Positions 5,582 to 6,894 of a DNA stretch of 6,894 bases are shown piece by piece. The translations under genes and the position numbers were made by a program. The stretch spans positions 1 to 6,894 of the forward strand of contig JAQVGK010000190.1 of NCBI GenBank assembly GCA_028696755.1. Direction: 5' to 3'. The first letter of the stretch is position 1. Every line of letters begins with the position of its first letter. The DNA comes from Bacteroidales bacterium. GTDB taxonomy: Bacteria; Bacteroidota; Bacteroidia; Bacteroidales; ML635J-15. Below the pieces are notes generated by a model. It ran no database searches. It was not told the DNA's origin and saw only the letters and a program-made list of their open reading frames with translations.

Positions 5582-6894
5582 ATGAGGAAACAACAAATTA
5601 GGCGTATGAGATTTATAATGCATAATAAACTTGTGTTATCCATTTCTATTGGATTCATTTCAATTTATGGATTTTCTCAAAACCATGAGATTAATACTAC
5701 TAAAACAGGCATGAGCATTAATCACAATCACACCGGAATCGTTCGCGGCAATTCAAAGTCAACAATTTCAACCAAACAACAAACAAGCCTAAGTCTTTTA
5801 CAAAACGAAGAAACTTACGAAGAAGATGCCATTTATGCAAATCGCAAACCGGAAGATGAGTTGGTGGAAAAAAGAGATCGCACTTCCAAACATTTTCAAA
5901 ACCCCGATGGAAGCATTGAGGCAATACTTTCAACAGGCTCTTTAAATTATCTGGAAAACGGCAATTGGCAAACAATAGAAAGAGAGATCGTTCCTAATAA
6001 AACCGGAAAGCACCCAGAATTCGAATATGCCAATACAAAAAATTCATTCAAATCATTTTATGGAAACACCCCTGTAAACGGAATTAAGACTATTGTTGAG
6101 AACCAAGAGATTACCGAATGGCAAAACAAAAAAATTGAATTTTATGATGCAGAGATGAACCTAATCAGTTCAATTCAATCAGAAAATTCAGAAATTAGCA
6201 TTACCCATGCTAATGCTATCTATGCAAATATTTTCCCTTATACAGAAGCTCAAATTACCCAATTGCATGATGGCAGAAAAATTGATTATGAAATTAACTC
6301 TGCAGAATTTGTTAATTTAATTCCCGCAAATGCAGTTTATCTCGCGATCAGCGAAGACATAAGTTTACCTGCCGGTTGGACAGCGAAATATTATATTGAC
6401 AAGCTAAACATAGATCAAAAAGAAAGTAAGCAGCGAATCAGTATTTTCAATAACAGAAAAGAAGAAATTCTTCAATACCAACCACCGGTATATTTTGAAA
6501 AAGCAAGCCAACACGACATTGAAAACCCGGTAGGAGAATATCAAATCTCACAAAACGGCCAAACGCTTACCATTAAAACATTGATTGACGCAAGTTGGAT
6601 TAGGGACGAAGAAAGAAACTTTCCGGTGGTGATAGACCCTACGGTGACGGTGAGTGTGTATCCGAATAATACGACAAATTGGAGTAAAAGTGTCTACAAT
6701 GATGGTGCAGCAGAAACCACAGGGTATTTTGGTAGTGTTAGTGGATACTGGCTAAATTACCATATAAAATTTAATGTTTCTAGCATTCCTGCCGGTTCAA
6801 GTGTCACATCAGCTAATGGATATATATATATATATGGATATGGCGGAATATTACATTCAAATAACAAATGGCACTTTTCAAATTCATCAGATCC
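5582..6894 (+). CDS. Large secreted/cell-surface protein, N-terminal part (runs off the window)
   Basis: The frame is open from ATG 5582 to the window edge (437 complete codons), with no stop. Starts at 5582, 5606 and 5618 are all possible; the last gives the neatest signal peptide, MHNKLVLSISIGFISIYGFS followed by Gln, and the first two add a basic N-region. After the export signal comes a low-complexity Thr/Ser/Gln-rich linker. A domain follows with KHFQNPDGSIEA and a LNYLENGNW strand pair (about residues 102-128), ending in WIRDEERNFPVVIDPTV (339-355). That closing motif is known from N-terminal modules of Rhs/WapA-like and other large secreted proteins of Bacteroidota. Beyond it, SVYPNNTTNWSKSVYNDG and later IKFNVSSIPAGSSV look like the start of a beta-sandwich (DNRLRE-like) module. 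The rest, perhaps with Rhs repeats or a type IX secretion tail, is outside the window. The export and module calls are inference from motifs. Confidence 0.85.
   Translation, partial: MRKQQIRRMRFIMHNKLVLSISIGFISIYGFSQNHEINTTKTGMSINHNHTGIVRGNSKSTISTKQQTSLSLLQNEETYEEDAIYANRKPEDELVEKRDRTSKHFQNPDGSIEAILSTGSLNYLENGNWQTIEREIVPNKTGKHPEFEYANTKNSFKSFYGNTPVNGIKTIVENQEITEWQNKKIEFYDAEMNLISSIQSENSEISITHANAIYANIFPYTEAQITQLHDGRKIDYEINSAEFVNLIPANAVYLAISEDISLPAGWTAKYYIDKLNIDQKESKQRISIFNNRKEEILQYQPPVYFEKASQHDIENPVGEYQISQNGQTLTIKTLIDASWIRDEERNFPVVIDPTVTVSVYPNNTTNWSKSVYNDGAAETTGYFGSVSGYWLNYHIKFNVSSIPAGSSVTSANGYIYIYGYGGILHSNNKWHFSNSSD
6820..6835. repeat. (AT)8 dinucleotide tract inside the secreted-protein gene
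   Basis: Sixteen bases of uninterrupted AT lie in frame and encode an alternating Tyr-Ile run (GYIYIYGYGG). Gain or loss of one unit would shift the reading frame, so the tract is a possible slippage site. Confidence 0.8.

Noticed and set aside
5718..5975. An 85-residue minus-strand frame inside the secreted protein gene.
   Set aside because: The plus-strand frame is long, has an export signal and recognisable motifs; the antisense frame has none.

Overview
The window looks like chromosomal DNA of a low-GC member of the Bacteroidota, possibly a Bacteroidales/Marinilabiliales-type anaerobe. This is inferred from three things. Several intergenic regions carry the Bacteroidota promoter -7 box TAnnTTTG, and clear Shine-Dalgarno sequences are scarce. 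The protein families are typical of the phylum: a membrane TPR protein ending in a LuxR-like HTH, and a long secreted protein with an FPVxIDPTV junction. Signal peptides end in the Bacteroidota-style SGQ/FSQ/FCQ. No taxonomic marker gene is present.

Layout. 1-117: an intrinsic-terminator-like hairpin closes whatever lies to the left. 120-701: a small stand-alone Fic (AMP-transferase) gene whose homologous reading frame is full length but has no ATG, GTG or TTG before the middle of the conserved domain. 702-1122: a 420-bp gene-free stretch with a compound repeat (three copies of a TGTCC-N3-GGACA dyad, a nested 13-bp inverted repeat and a GCCCTTTAGGGC palindrome), three CU-rich motifs and a promoter. 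1123-1524 (+): a small exported TPR protein. 1527-2462 (-): a diacylglycerol/lipid kinase of the DagK/YegS/LCB5 family, convergent with the TPR gene and only 2 bp away. 2535-3377 (+): a cytoplasmic-looking protein made of YD/Rhs-like beta-hairpin repeats. 3395-3526: a GC-rich array of short palindromes lying directly on the 5' side of the next gene. 3412-5391 (+; start uncertain): a signal peptide, TPRs, one membrane helix, a coiled coil and a LuxR-type HTH, i.e. a putative membrane-tethered regulator. 5392-5581: a possible terminator and two perfect TAnnTTTG boxes. 5582 to the window end (+, partial): the N-terminal 437 codons of a large secreted protein.

How the parts may relate. The lipid kinase is a housekeeping-type enzyme. 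The TPR-HTH regulator sits immediately upstream of the secreted protein gene and could sense an envelope state that affects it, but only adjacency supports this. No complete undescribed multi-gene system is evident. The most unusual signals are at gene starts and in repeats: a Fic gene with no usable start codon, a palindromic repeat array abutting (and reading in frame into) a signal-peptide gene that has lost its own start, the compound dyad repeat at 757-944, and an (AT)8 tract inside the secreted-protein gene that could give phase variation.
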